DNA of 64,000 bases from Calliphora vicina. Taxonomy: Eukaryota; Arthropoda; Insecta; Diptera; Calliphoridae. The notes below the pieces were generated by a model, which saw nothing but the letters and a program-made list of their open reading frames with translations, did not search any database and was not told where the DNA came from. The stretch covers positions 95,243,358 through 95,307,357 of the forward strand of contig NC_088782.1 of assembly GCF_958450345.1 (NCBI RefSeq), written 5' to 3'. Both the position numbers and the translations under genes were made by a program. The stretch's first letter is position 1, and each line of letters starts with the position of its first letter. Below, piece by piece: positions 46,558 to 57,065 of the stretch.

Positions 46558-47389
46558 CGTGGAACTAGGTTTGTCATTCGAATAAAAATTAGTCGATAAA
46601 CGAATATTTATATCCTACACCACCATAGTTGGGGAGGGTATATTGGGTTTGTGCAGATGTTTGTAACGTGCAAAAATATCGTCCCAACATCCACCTTAAA
46701 GTGTACCGATCGACTCAGAATCACTGTCTGTCTGTCTAGCTGGTCGGCTGGCTGTCCATGAAAACATTGTGCAGGACGTAATTTTGAAGATATTTTGATA
46801 ATATTTGGTACATATAATTTTTTTAAGGATTGGCTGAAATCGGTCCATTATTTCACCTAGCCCCCATACAAATGTCCTGCCGAAATTGGACTTTATCGGC
46901 CATAAATGTTTAATTTATATAGGTATCACTTTAATGAGCATTAATATGTTAAAAATGTTGGTATACACATAAAATTCAACAAAAATAGCTTTCATATAGA
47001 CATTAAAACGACCTAATTTCATGGCGATCGGTCCATAATTAGTCATAGCTCCCATATAATACCCTCTTCCGAATATAAATTACTAAGGTTTCTACGCGGG
47101 AAAAATTTCCAGGGAATTCCCGGAAATATTTTTTTGTAAATTTTCGAGAAACGTTTGTCGGGAATTGTTTTATATGTTTTCTTCTAAAAGCTACAATATT
47201 CAGATTCGTTCCGATGGCCAAATTATTATTCTATTAAATCCATAGATTTTTTTCGGTTCTAACAACAAATATTCTGTTGGCAAAGAAGCATTACGGTTGA
47301 AATAACCTATTTTTTTTTCACACAACTCTAGCTACAGCAGAAAAATTCGGTTATTAAGAATGAATCAAATTTAAAGTTTATGTTCTTAT

Positions 47390-48400
47390 TAGGGTATTCA
47401 ATCAATTAACTGTTAATCGGTTAACCGATTAATTTTGGACGGTTAACTGTTCGAATAATTTAAAATTGCAGATTTTCAAATAACAAATAAACCGAATAAT
47501 TTGTGTCGATTAACCGAAATTAATTTTTTTTCACTTTAAAAAATTTGTTTGTATTTATTTTTCCTTTTCAATTCAAATACAAATTTCAAATTAAAATTAG
47601 ATATTTTTTGAATATCCAATAAACATGATTAGTGAATATGTAACTATTAAATTAATCAAAATCTAAAACAATCCAAAATGGAATATTCTTTATCATGATT
47701 TTGATTTCGCCAACATATACAATCAGCTTTTTCTCCAAGAAAGTTTTATTAAATCTAAAGAAAAAAATCGTTTAAATTATATTCTTTTTATAAAATATTA
47801 TTTCAGAAGATCTCACTAAAACCCTAAAAAACGCATTTGCTGCAACAATGTCATAATTCCAAAAAAGTCGTTTCGAGAAAAACGTCTTTGAATGTTTTAT
47901 GACATTTCACTATTTCTTAAATAAATATTCAACAAATCATGCGATTTCAAAAATATAAATAGTAGATGTTAATATATTTCTAATCTGTATTTAACCCAAA
48001 TTTTTACTTATCTAATATATGAGAAAATATGAATTTTTGATGTTTGCAACAAAAACACACACTTACACAAACAATAATTGACTTTTTTGAAAACTGAAAT
48101 ATATGAAAGATTATAGAACGGCGCATATTTTGAATTACTCAGTTCAAAAAACACGGATTTTGAGTTATGACGTTGTTGCAGCAAATAGGCGATATGTTTA
48201 CAAAAATGATCTCAAATACCTGTTTGCTGTTTTTTATATTTTTGTACACAAAATTCATTATTGTATTTTCAATTTAAAATTAGAATATAAATTATTCGGT
48301 TAATCGAATAATTTTAAATTAACTGATTATTAACCGAATAAATCTAAACCTCGATTAATTATTTGCTCGATTAAACCAGAAACCCGATTAATGGAATTAT
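47390..48400. mobile_element. hAT-like element with AATCGGTTAACCGATT words
   Basis: It starts TAGGGTATTCAATC. The left 150 bp carries TTAATCGGTTAACCGATTAA and relatives. The right 110 bp carries TTCGGTTAATCGAA, TTAACCGAATAA and CTCGATTAA. Flanks GTTCTTAT (47382-47389) and GTTCTAAC (48401-48408) match at 6 of 8. The right tip is the least certain part. Confidence 0.55.
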
Positions 48401-48605
48401 GTTCTAACATTACAACTTTTATGGATATTCATATTTACCGCAAATAATAACAATAATAGTGGTTTAAATTGGTTTATCTACAATTTGATTTTAAAATTTT
48501 CTCTTTGAAACTAACTAGTTACGCATGTTCTATAGATTTAACATGGTCGAAATTCTAACGTTTTTTGATTAAACAAAGAATTTATTGATTTTATACTGAT
48601 TTTTA

Positions 48606-48637
48606 ATCGATATTGTCACGAGTGTGACAATATCGAT
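48606..48637. repeat. perfect 14-bp inverted repeat
   Basis: ATCGATATTGTCAC, loop GAGT, GTGACAATATCGAT. It lies inside the hAT-like element at 47084-48941. Confidence 0.75.
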
Positions 48638-48666
48638 CAAATGCCACTATTAAATTAGAAACACTT

Positions 48667-48808
48667 AGGCCTAGTAACTTATCAAAATTTTAAACATAGT
48701 TTAGGCATAATCACGTTTTAAATATATTTTTTTCATATAAAAAAAATATTTTAACATTGATTAAGCTTAACTATGTTTAAAATTTTAATAAATTAGCCGC
48801 CCTTAAAA
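48667..48808. mobile_element. small MITE inside the hAT-like element
   Basis: TTATCAAAATTTTAAACATA at the left pairs with TATGTTTAAAATTTTAATAA at the right, with weaker pairing outside (AGGCCTAGTAAC with the complement of GGCGGCTAAT). No target duplication was identified. Confidence 0.5.
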
Positions 48809-49479
48809 ATGCTAGACCAAGATTATATAATTATAAGACAATTTATTCGAAAAAAAATTTTCTGGTTTTTGGTTTAATTTAGTATTGAAAAATTCCCGGG
48901 AATGAAAAGATTTTTTATTTTCCTCACGGGAATGCACTCTATAAATTACTTAAATTTTAAAAGAAAAATATTTTTGCTCATTTACTTGACCGATCATACT
49001 TTCTTATTTGTTTCTTATTCGAATGAAGAAAATTTTTTACTTTTTATTCTTTCGAATAATCGAGGAAATTTTAAAAATTAATCGATTACTCGAATAATTA
49101 AAAAATATAAACCTTTATTCGATTGAGATAGAACTCGAATAACTGACAACAATACCTAAAACCCTGGCCCGTTCAGAATAGGATGTATCTGATTTACATT
49201 CCTTCTCAGACAATCATTATATATTTCTAACATAAGCTTACACATTCCCGGATCATAGACTGGATAATGGAGATAATGATGGTTAAGGAAGGTATTAAAT
49301 GGTTGAAGAGAATTAATAACAAAACTATAACTCATATATTTTTCGGATAGACAAGCGACTGTTTCAAAACACCATTTTTAAAAATTTTGTTAAACAAATT
49401 TCATAATTTTTTCAATAACATTTAGGTCTGACGTCATAAAATGTAGACATTTTTAAATTAGCCAAGCTGGCACAATACC

Positions 49480-50655
49480 CGGTTTGTGCTTTCGATCACT
49501 ATCTTGATAAAATCGAAAATACCATCTTATGTCCAGATCCTCTGCAACAATTGTTCTTAAGGATTTGAAGATACTTTAATTTGTCCATTGTTGTGCCAAT
49601 AAACATCAACTTTGTAACTACAGCATCCGACATACAGGCACAAACTATGAAACACCACCGCCATGCTTCACTGCTAATAGTGTTTACAAAAAACCGGTTT
49701 GTCGGTTAACCGAAAATTGGACTTTTTTAGAAAACCGGGTTTTCGGTTAACCGACATATATGTGAAGAAAATATAAAATGTCCAATAAAGTATACACAGC
49801 TTTAAAATTTTTGGTTTTTAGTAGTCAGGAATGGTTAATATTTAATGACTATAAATATGCAAATGTGCTAAGTCCATTTTATTTTGTAAAAATTTAAAAA
49901 TTATTATCACAGTAAAATGTAATTGAGTATAAATATGTTACTAAATATATAATACTTCTTTTAATTATTGGTTTATTCATTAAATTTCAACTAAAATATG
50001 TAAATCGCAATTTTTTTAATTAAATACATATTTAATAATTTTAAAGATTTATTATCATCTCGACTATGTTATGTGAAACAGAAAATGTTCCAAGTCCCAA
50101 AAAAGGACATAACTGTGAATATTTGTCATTATAAATCTTACCAAATAATTAATAAAACTCCAAAAATATTTCAAAAATATATATTATAATCATTGTAATT
50201 CTTAAAGAGTTTTATCTAAAGAGGTTTATATTGTAAATCAGCAGTTTAGGTTTCAAATCAGACCAAATGTTTGATATGATGTGTACACAATGAATGCTCC
50301 GAAATATGAGATTTATTAATTTTAGACCCAAATTTTAAAAACCGGTTAACCGAGTGATATAAACAGGAATAACCGGTTAACCGAAAATCAACATTATAAA
50401 TTAACCGGTTCACAAAAAACCGAGATTTTGAAAAAAACACGGTTTTTCGGTTATCCGGTTTATAAACACTAACTGCTAATCATTAGTTTTCCTTGTTTAG
50501 CTCATTATGAGCCGAATTCTTTGGACTGCAAAAGTCTTTTTACCGGCAACACGACCATGAACATCGTTTTGACGAAGGACACGGCTAACAGTTTCGCCAC
50601 AACATTGCTTGCCCAGATCAGTCTGAATTTCGGAAGCCAGTTAAGGAGCTGATAC
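49480..50655 (-). pseudogene. Tc1-like transposase, split by a hAT-like element
   Basis: From 50640 downwards the minus strand reads ASEIQTDLGKQCCGETVSRV and LRQNDVHGRVAGKKTF, the second helix-turn-helix and linker of a Tc1 transposase. It then meets the hAT-like copy at 49678-50471. Beyond it the frame continues ACMSDAVVTKLMFIGTTMDK and LKYLQILKNN, the block between the first and second catalytic residues (usual form GCMS..GVG.L.FIDGTMD). The first Asp region is deleted and the C-terminal QQDN...E part is absent. There are at least three frame changes. Tc1 decay and hAT insertion are both old, but the hAT duplication is perfect, so that insertion is the younger event. Confidence 0.75.
49678..50471. 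mobile_element. hAT-like family A, copy 3 (reverse orientation)
   Basis: TAGTGTTTACAAAAAACCGG (49678) to ACCGGTT...TTTATAAACACTA-type end ATAAACACTA (50471). It is flanked by a perfect 8-bp duplication, ACTGCTAA (49670-49677 and 50472-50479). CGGTTAACCG-type words fill both ends. It is 794 bp, noncoding, and defines the uninterrupted form of the family. Confidence 0.92.
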
Positions 50656-50699
50656 CCTTGGGTAAGCCTTTAGTGTGCTTAAATAATATCCCTCATATT

Positions 50700-50946
50700 A
50701 ATATCCCTATAATATTTTTTAACACGAAATTTTTTTCACCAAAAAATAAAAAACCAAAAATTTTTTTTAAAATTTAAAAAAAAAAATTTAAATAACAATT
50801 CCAAAAAAAATTCTAAAAAATTAAAAAAACAACTTTGGAAAAAAAAATAATTTTGTTTACCTAAAAATATTTAAAATTTGTATTTTGAAGTATAATCTGG
50901 TGAAGGGTATATAAGATTCGGCACAGCCGAATATAGCTGCCTTACT
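50700..50946 (+). repeat. 3' fragment of a mini-me/DINE-1-like element
   Basis: GGTGAAGGGTATATAAGATT, hairpin ATTCGGCACAGCCGAAT and TGCCTTACTTATTT match the 3' ends of the copies at 25432, 31779 and 38782. The A/T-rich lead-in matches copy 2 (31830-31990, reversed). Confidence 0.65.
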
Positions 50947-51908
50947 TATTTATTTTTAATTTATTAATATGTAACTTTTTCCAACAAATGAAGATCTTTT
51001 GTTAAATGATATTAATTTTGATTTTTTGAAATTGAAGTTTCGAAAATGATATAAAAAGTATTGAATTTTCTTTTCACCAGCTTGTACTTCGCTAAATCGA
51101 CTCAGCAGAGCTCTAATTCCTGTTGAACCATGATAAATAAATTGGTTATTAATACAGTGCACCCTACCACAACTACTGAAATTCGGTAGCATGCAAAAAC
51201 TTTAAATTTGTACAAGTATGATGAAGTATGGCAAACTAAACAACAACAAAATGTGTAAATATGGAGATATGTACTAAAAAACATGGTTTTTATTTATTAT
51301 ACGATACGATACCCTTGTTTTTGCCCTTGGCAACAAGTTAAAAACAAGCAGAACAAAAACAGCAACAACATAAAAAGCGACCAACTAACTCACCAACCAA
51401 CCAAACAGTCAGCCGGCCAACAACATGAAGCTCTTTGTTTTTATACATATTGGGTTGTATTTGAATTGTTTTTATTGTTGTTTTTGTATTGTTTACAATA
51501 CTGTTTTGTAGAAAATTGTTTTTGACCATGCAAACTTGAAAACAACAGCAGCAACAACTACAACAATACAACACCAACAGTAGCAACTAAATAAAAACAA
51601 CAAGGATTTCCTACACGTGTATGTAAAAAATATATGTATGTATTTATTGTGTATGTAAAGTGTATGTATAATTTGTTATAATTTGATTCTTTTTGTTTTC
51701 TTTTTTTGTTGCTGTTTTTTTATCTTTTAGTTGTTGTATTATTTAGTTGGGTTTTTTTTTGCTGTTAAAAAAGGAAAACAATCATTCATATTAAAAAATT
51801 CTTTTAGCATTTCATTAAAAATTATTTCAATATGTTTTTATATGTATGGATGTGTTTTTGAGTAAACAACAACAAAAATAAATTCTAAAGGGAAATCTGT
51901 AAATATGT
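50947..51908. other. likely host noncoding DNA with CAA/CAACC tracts
   Basis: The stretch near 51340-51420 is rich in AACA, ACCAACC and CAAC words. That near 51540-51600 is rich in CAACAACAG. It is similar in flavour, not sequence, to 15.7-15.9 kb. No gene was recognised. Confidence 0.4.
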
Positions 51909-51916
51909 ATGTATAT

Positions 51917-53413
51917 TAGAATGGCCCCGTTTGTAATGAAGCAAAAATAAGAAGTCGATTAATATTTAGTTTGTTTGAGGAGACCAATTTCCAAAATTTT
52001 TGTCCTGGCGTCAGTAATTGGGGAGCTGGGTCAAAGGATAAAAGGGTCCTTTTTAAGGTTTTCGAAAGGCGCTTTCAACTGGTATCTGAATTCTCGTGCA
52101 AATATATACAAAAATCTCCAAATTTTGTAAAAAAAATTGTAACATAGAATTATTTAATGTAATTATTTGAAATTAATACGTTGTAAACATCACATAAATT
52201 CACCGAAATGTTGTTTCCGTTTTCGAAATTCAATCTACTTACATTTTTCAAATCCCTGCACTGCCCCACTGTGCAGATCAAATTTTTTTGGAAATAAATT
52301 TGGCATTTGTCTGGTCCGATCGGGATAAAATTTGACGTGGGCATAGACTAGCAGTCTTCAAGTTTAAGCTATTATTATAATGGACCCTACAAATGCTGCA
52401 GGGACGGCGCTATGGGGCCTTAAAGTAGGGTACCTTCGACATGTTAAATGTTTAAACACGTGCCATTTTTATTTTCTATCCGATTTCAAAGATTTTTATA
52501 TTTTTTTAGGTAGCTCTCGGCTAGGTCTTGTGTGTGCTATTTATCTCTTATAATTTTCGAGTTATGGGCATTTCAAAAATATATGTACGTGAATATCCTT
52601 ACCTGGATACTTATTTATATATTGTTTTATTATTAGTTTTATCTTCAACATATTTTATTTAACTTTATCTATCTATATTTAATAATCATCAACTATTGTC
52701 TTTTACTATTTTTATTATTATCTTAATTCTTAGTTTTATTCGTTATTTGTTACATTTTTTAAAACCAGTCTTTACCGTTAACTTAAGTCATATTATTTTA
52801 ATATATGGAATTTTCTAGAAATTAATCATTACATACATATTTGGCTATCGAAAAGAAATGTTGTAAAATAAATAAAATAAAAAAACCTAGAAAAAATTAC
52901 GCACACAATATTGTTTTAATAAGATTACTCTATGGGCCAAATTTTAAAAAATACCATTTTTGGGATTTTCGCTTCAATGTTTAGGAATTGCGGGACTTCC
53001 TTTGACCTTTGGACAGATTATCTAAACAAAAAAAATTATTTTGGAATAAACTAAAACTGTTTTGGTGATTTTAGATGAAGTTTATTATGTAATCGTTTAA
53101 ACTTTATATGTCAAAATAAAATATCTAAAAATTTTGCAAAAAATTACACAAATTCGAATAATTTTGGGAAGTACAAGATAATTTTACATACGACATTTCA
53201 AGCGCCTTTCAAATACCTTTAATATTTAATATGTTTCATTTGAGAGAAATATTAAAAAAATAATAAAAATCTTACAAAAATTACCTTTTTATCCTTTGAT
53301 CCAGCTAACTAAATACTGAACCCAGGTCAACAACTATGAAAAACGGTATTTTAAAAAGAATTAAACTTTTATTTTAGTTGGGAACCCCCACAAATATTTT
53401 TTGGGCCACTCTA
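51917..53413. mobile_element. 1.5-kb hAT-like element, TIR TAGAATGGCCCC
   Basis: TAGAATGGCCCC (51917) and TGGGCCACTCTA (53413) are inverted ends. Flanks ATGTATAT (51909-51916) and ATGTACAT (53414-53421) match at 7 of 8. The interior is noncoding and carries CCCCACTGTGC near 52263 and a block resembling 23450-23520, so another decayed element may lie within it. Confidence 0.75.
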
Positions 53414-53421
53414 ATGTACAT

Positions 53422-53984
53422 ACATACATTTTGTGTTTCATAAATTAATTAATATTAATAATATTTATTCGTTCTTGTCATATACACATAACATGCAAAT
53501 TTGGTCAGGAAAATATTTTTAAAAATTTACATTATGTTGAGTAAAAGGTCTTAATAAGATTTTGTGGCGTTTGCTGTATTAATTATTGAATATATGTAAA
53601 TTTCTTTAATGTTAACCATTACAAAATTAAGTCCTTTTATGCGTCAGCATATCCTTAACAAAGGAATTGTTTGAGGTTCTCAAAAAATATCATAATATTC
53701 ATGCTATTAACAAGTATGTACATTAGACATGGCCTTAAATCATAGATTTGCTTTGGATGGGTTTTACTAACAAAGTACTGCAAAATTTAAGTGCAATTGG
53801 ATATTAAACAAAACTCATCTGTACAACACTTTAGGTCATTACTAGAAATTTTGCTATGTGAACATCGTCATAAAATTGGGTGGCATGACTTCTGCATATA
53901 TGAAACTCATTTGTGTTAATTATTATTTGAAACTGGCTGAACCAACATCTGTTTTATATTGCATCTCGATCTCGATTTTAATAT
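53422..53984. other. no gene recognised
   Basis: AT-rich. The part nearest 53950 (TATTGCATCTCGAT...TTTTAATATA) also occurs near 23913, beside the other Helitron fragment, and so may be Helitron-derived. Confidence 0.4.
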
Positions 53985-54240
53985 ACAGTATCGGACAAAG
54001 TCGCTGATACAACCTTCAATGTTAATACATGTGGTGTCAGTTCGGCTGGTTCCAATGAATTTAAAAATTCAGTAGGATACTCGACGGCCTATTCTTCGTT
54101 CATTACTGTATCAATCGATTTGCATTTTATTGTTTCGCCAGGCAGTTTCAATTGTATTTGCTCATTGAGCTTGTTAATATCATAATTTGTTGGTGCAAAA
54201 ACTGCACGTTCCCACAGCCGATCCGAATTTTTGTAGTTGG
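53985..54240 (-). pseudogene. Helitron/Helentron helicase fragment
   Basis: The minus strand reads RLWERAVFAPTNYDINKLNE, then QIQLKLPGETIKCKSIDTVM, a stop, and AVEYPTEFLNSLEPAELTPH. This order matches the region of Helitron PIF1-like helicases with (E)RAILAPTN..V..IN, then a YKSIDS block, then YPVEFLNSL.P.G.PPH.L. Helicase motifs I-III and VI are absent here. Motif VI survives separately at 24413-24590. One in-frame stop was seen. Confidence 0.75.
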
Positions 54241-54829
54241 TTGTAAGACTTGGGAATACCTTGTCGACAACGCACAGTGGATTATATAAGGTGTATGCAT
54301 CTCATAAGCGATTTTTGCAAATGATTGAAATTATCCATAAAACAAGTTGTATCGTAAAGCTAAGATATCAAGCAATAATTATTTGCAGAAATTATAGTTA
54401 TTATGTCAACATAAGTATTCGAAAATGGCGACAGAACACACTACTTTCGACTTTAAAGATTTGGGGAGTTAAAATTATATCATATTCAAGGCCGTATTTA
54501 TAATATTTATAATTATTTTTTTCAGAAATGTTATACCTTGTTGGAAAGGGTATCTTGTCCAGATTCTATCTTTGTAATGAGTTTTATATATATTGTTAGC
54601 AGATTTTAAATTTATTCATTTAAAATATATAATGATTTTGGCTTACCTACGCCACTTTGCCTAGGATTTTAACTATTGGCGCCCTTTGCCGCCGATCTAG
54701 TTTTCACACAGAATTAAAGTCTAACCTATTATCTAAAAGATATATCAAAATTAGCTGGCTTTTGGTGCCTATAAACAAATGGCATGCAAAAATGTTGAGC
54801 AACTCAGAAATTTAATTATCAACTTTTTT
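54241..54829. other. no gene recognised; possible mini-me-like relic
   Basis: TTATACCTTGTTGGAAAGGG near 54532 resembles the 5' stem of the mini-me-like family but nothing follows. Confidence 0.35.
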
Positions 54830-55390
54830 GGATTTTAGTTGATTTTCATAGCTTATTTTGCTATGATAGGTTATAAAAATGTATAAATATATAAATTAAA
54901 TTTAGTTCTTAACAAAACAGTGTCTTAGCTTTTTTAACCGGATGAAAATTGTAAAAGTTATTAATTTTTTCATTAACACCTTTTATAGTATTTTCTCCCT
55001 CAGCGCATAAGTATAAACAAATTTTTTTTTGTACAATTTTTAATTTAGAAGGTATATTTTTTCGAAAAAGTTTAATAACTTTTGCAAATATAAACCGATT
55101 TTTAACAAGTAATGTCTCATTTTTGTCTATATAACATTACCTTTAAAATGCTGTGCAAAAAAATAGGTTTTCATAGAAAAAAATTAAAATAACTATTGTT
55201 GAATTCAAAAAAATACGAAAAAGAATAAAAAAAATGCGAAACTTTTTAGAAAACATTACATAATTTTATGAAATATTCAGACATTTATGAAAGTTTAATT
55301 CGATGCCTCCCCATAATTGTTTAAAATTTTTAAATGGGTCCAAAAATTTGTGAGTTAGAGATACTATAGTACTATTACTTTTATACAAAA
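54830..55390. repeat. segment shared with the hAT-like element interior at 27 kb
   Basis: It shares long stretches with 27250-27740 (GATGAAAATTGTAAAAGTTA, TATTTTCTCCCTCAGCGCAT, GTCTATATAA, AACTATTGTTGAATT). Ends not defined. Confidence 0.6.
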
Positions 55391-56013
55391 ACTCAAAAAA
55401 AAATCAAAAATGTATCCGCTCATTACTTTTTTTTAATATATCGATTTTTGTGATTATTAAAACTTAAAGTCCTATTCAACAAAAAATAGCTTACAAAAAT
55501 CCTCATCCATTCAAATGTTACAGATTTTTGATCCGAAAATAACCAAAATTTTCCACTGTGCGAACGAAATCTCATTTGTGGTGGGATCAATTGCTGTTTC
55601 TGCAGCACCCGATGAAGATGCACTGCGAAGCATTTGCTAAAGCCGTGATTCTCGCCCTCTTCCCGTTTCTGCGTCTTTAGACGTAGATGCTCTTTATAAT
55701 TTTATTTAAATAAAACCGTTATTTTTTATTAAAAGTGGAATGCAGAGAGTTATTCAAAATATTATTTTTTTAATAGATTTCATATGGAAATTTCTTATTC
55801 ATGCACCTAATATGCTAGAGTAAACAAAATTGTTTATCATCGATTGATAACACAGGTCAACAGCAAAAAAGGCATCACTAACCACTATATAGATTTGATG
55901 CATCATGGTTACCTAAGTACAAAATTGGTAAAACTTTTTAATTCTCTGAGTAGATTTTTTTAAAATTTTTTTTTCTAAATTTGTCAAATGTAAAATGTAC
56001 ACTCAAAGTACAC
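55391..56013. other. no gene recognised
   Basis: A minus-strand open frame at 55423-55623 lies over CCACTGTGCG near 55554, a word seen at ends of the CACAGTGG families. It has no recognisable domain. Confidence 0.35.
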
Positions 56014-56082
56014 TCAAAGCTCTTTTACTTAGTGTAGGGTATTATATGGTAGGGCTTGACCGACCATACTTTCTTACTTGTT
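56014..56082 (+). repeat. 3' end fragment of an F2 Helentron-like element
   Basis: TTTTACTTAGTGTAGGGTAT, hairpin GGTAGGGCTTGACCGACC and TTTCTTACTTGTTTT match the 3' end at 42765-42826 almost exactly. Confidence 0.75.
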
Positions 56083-56574
56083 TTTGCTTCAATTTGTTAT
56101 TATAACTCCGAAACTACTGAGCCGAATAAAACGCAATATATATATGTGAAAATTTGTACATAGCATGGGGGAAATGTTTTCAACATTCAATCAATCGAAA
56201 GAAGAACATTAACTACTCAATTTTATGTATATCAAACAAAAAAGTTTAATTTTGTGAAAATGAGCGAATTCACTTAATTGTGAAGAAATACGAAAAAAAA
56301 ACAATCGATTTTTATCTTCGGTATCTCAGTTTGTTGCTATTATACGCGGCAAAAGTAATAAACCTGAACAAGTTCTGCCTTTTCGATTTTTCATGAATTT
56401 TTTAAAACACAAAAATTTGCTATTTTCACATAAAAAATATATTTTTTGTATTTATTGCTCCAATTGCAAAAAAAAACATTTTTGGTCAACAAAATGTTTT
56501 TTGTTTAAAAAAATTGGACAAAATTAATTTTTTTTGTTGATTTTTTTTACAACAATCACTGACCTTGTGAGTAG

Positions 56575-56660
56575 GGTTTTTATCCCGGGAATTCCCGGGA
56601 ATTTTGCCAATTTTTCACTACCCGATTCCCGGGATTTTTAGTCGGGATTCCCGGGAATTA
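56575..56660. mobile_element. single end of a hAT-like element with CCCGGGAATTCCCGGG words
   Basis: TAGGGTTTTTATCCCGGGAA at 56575, then repeated TTCCCGGGA and ACCCGATTCCCGGG words to 56660. It looks like a hAT-type left end with a palindrome array, but no matching right end was found, so it is partial or its partner lies beyond the LINE. Confidence 0.45.
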
Positions 56661-56758
56661 AAAACTGACGAAACTACAAAGAAAACAAGTTAGAACTCTA
56701 TTTTTTTAAAAAAAAAAGTGAAAAGTTTTTGTTTTACAGTTTTTCCTTTATATCTCGG

Positions 56759-56801
56759 AAAAACTATAGTTCTAGTTCAGTTCTAGTTCAGTTCGGACGT
56801 G
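56759..56801 (+). promoter_or_regulatory. candidate internal promoter at the LINE 5' end
   Basis: The 5' end has an 11-bp tandem duplication TTCTAGTTCAG (56770-56780, 56781-56791) followed by TTCGGACGTG. TCAGTT resembles a fly initiator and GGACG fits the downstream promoter element consensus RGWYV. Jockey-clade LINEs are known to use such internal TATA-less promoters. GGACG lies 37 bases from the element start, but 26 if one duplicate is removed, against the usual 28. The spacing is therefore not exact and the assignment is tentative. Confidence 0.4.
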
Positions 56802-57065
56802 TTTATTTTTACTCCGAGATAACTCGTTATTTTAATGTATCTATCGGAAAATAAATATAAATATCACCTGTTTATTATCTACGCGAAAGGACGCTTTTTT
56901 TTTAATAATATTATTAAATAAAAAATCAAAACAACAACTAAAAGACAAATAAGTAAAAAAAAAAAAATTCTTTATATTTTGTTTTCTTTTTTTGAACCTT
57001 TTTTGTGCATTGACTATTAAATAAAGATCAAGAGTGTTAACGAAAGTAATTACAAATACTCTTAA

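Larger units (their letters stand above)
47084..48941. mobile_element. hAT-like element with TTCCCGGGAA words
   Basis: It starts TAAGGTTTCTACGCGGG and ends CACGGGAATGCACTCTA. It is flanked by a perfect 8-bp duplication, TAAATTAC (47076-47083 and 48942-48949). Subterminal words include CAGGGAATTCCCGG (47110) and TTCCCGGGAA (48893). It is 1858 bp and contains a further hAT-like element and a small MITE. No transposase frame is present. Confidence 0.8.
46607..49013 (+). mobile_element. F2 Helentron-like element, copy 2, interrupted
   Basis: TATCCTACACCACCATAGTT with GGGGAGGGTATAT, TGTTTGTAACGTGC and CCACCTTAAAGTGTACCGAT begin the copy. A short GTCT/GGCT tract lies at 46727-46752. It resumes after 48949 and ends with CTTGACCGATCATACTTTC and TTATTTGTTT at 49013. 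The interruption is the hAT-like element at 47084-48941. Confidence 0.75.
46566..49158. mobile_element. possible hAT-like element with TTCGAA-type ends, holding a nest
   Basis: The left end TAGGTTTGTCATTCGAATAA and right end TTGTCAGTTATTCGAG (complement) share TAGGT, TGTCA and repeated TTCGAA or TCGAATAA words (46575-46605; 48998-49145). The interior is almost entirely occupied by the F2 element at 46607-49013. No 8-bp duplication could be confirmed, so the boundaries are tentative. Confidence 0.45.

Noticed and set aside
46566..49166. CAGGGTTTTAGGTATTG at 49166 as the true outer end with an 8-bp duplication
   Set aside because: The resulting flanks GTTCTTAT and GCCCGTTC do not match well enough, so the outer boundary is left tentative.
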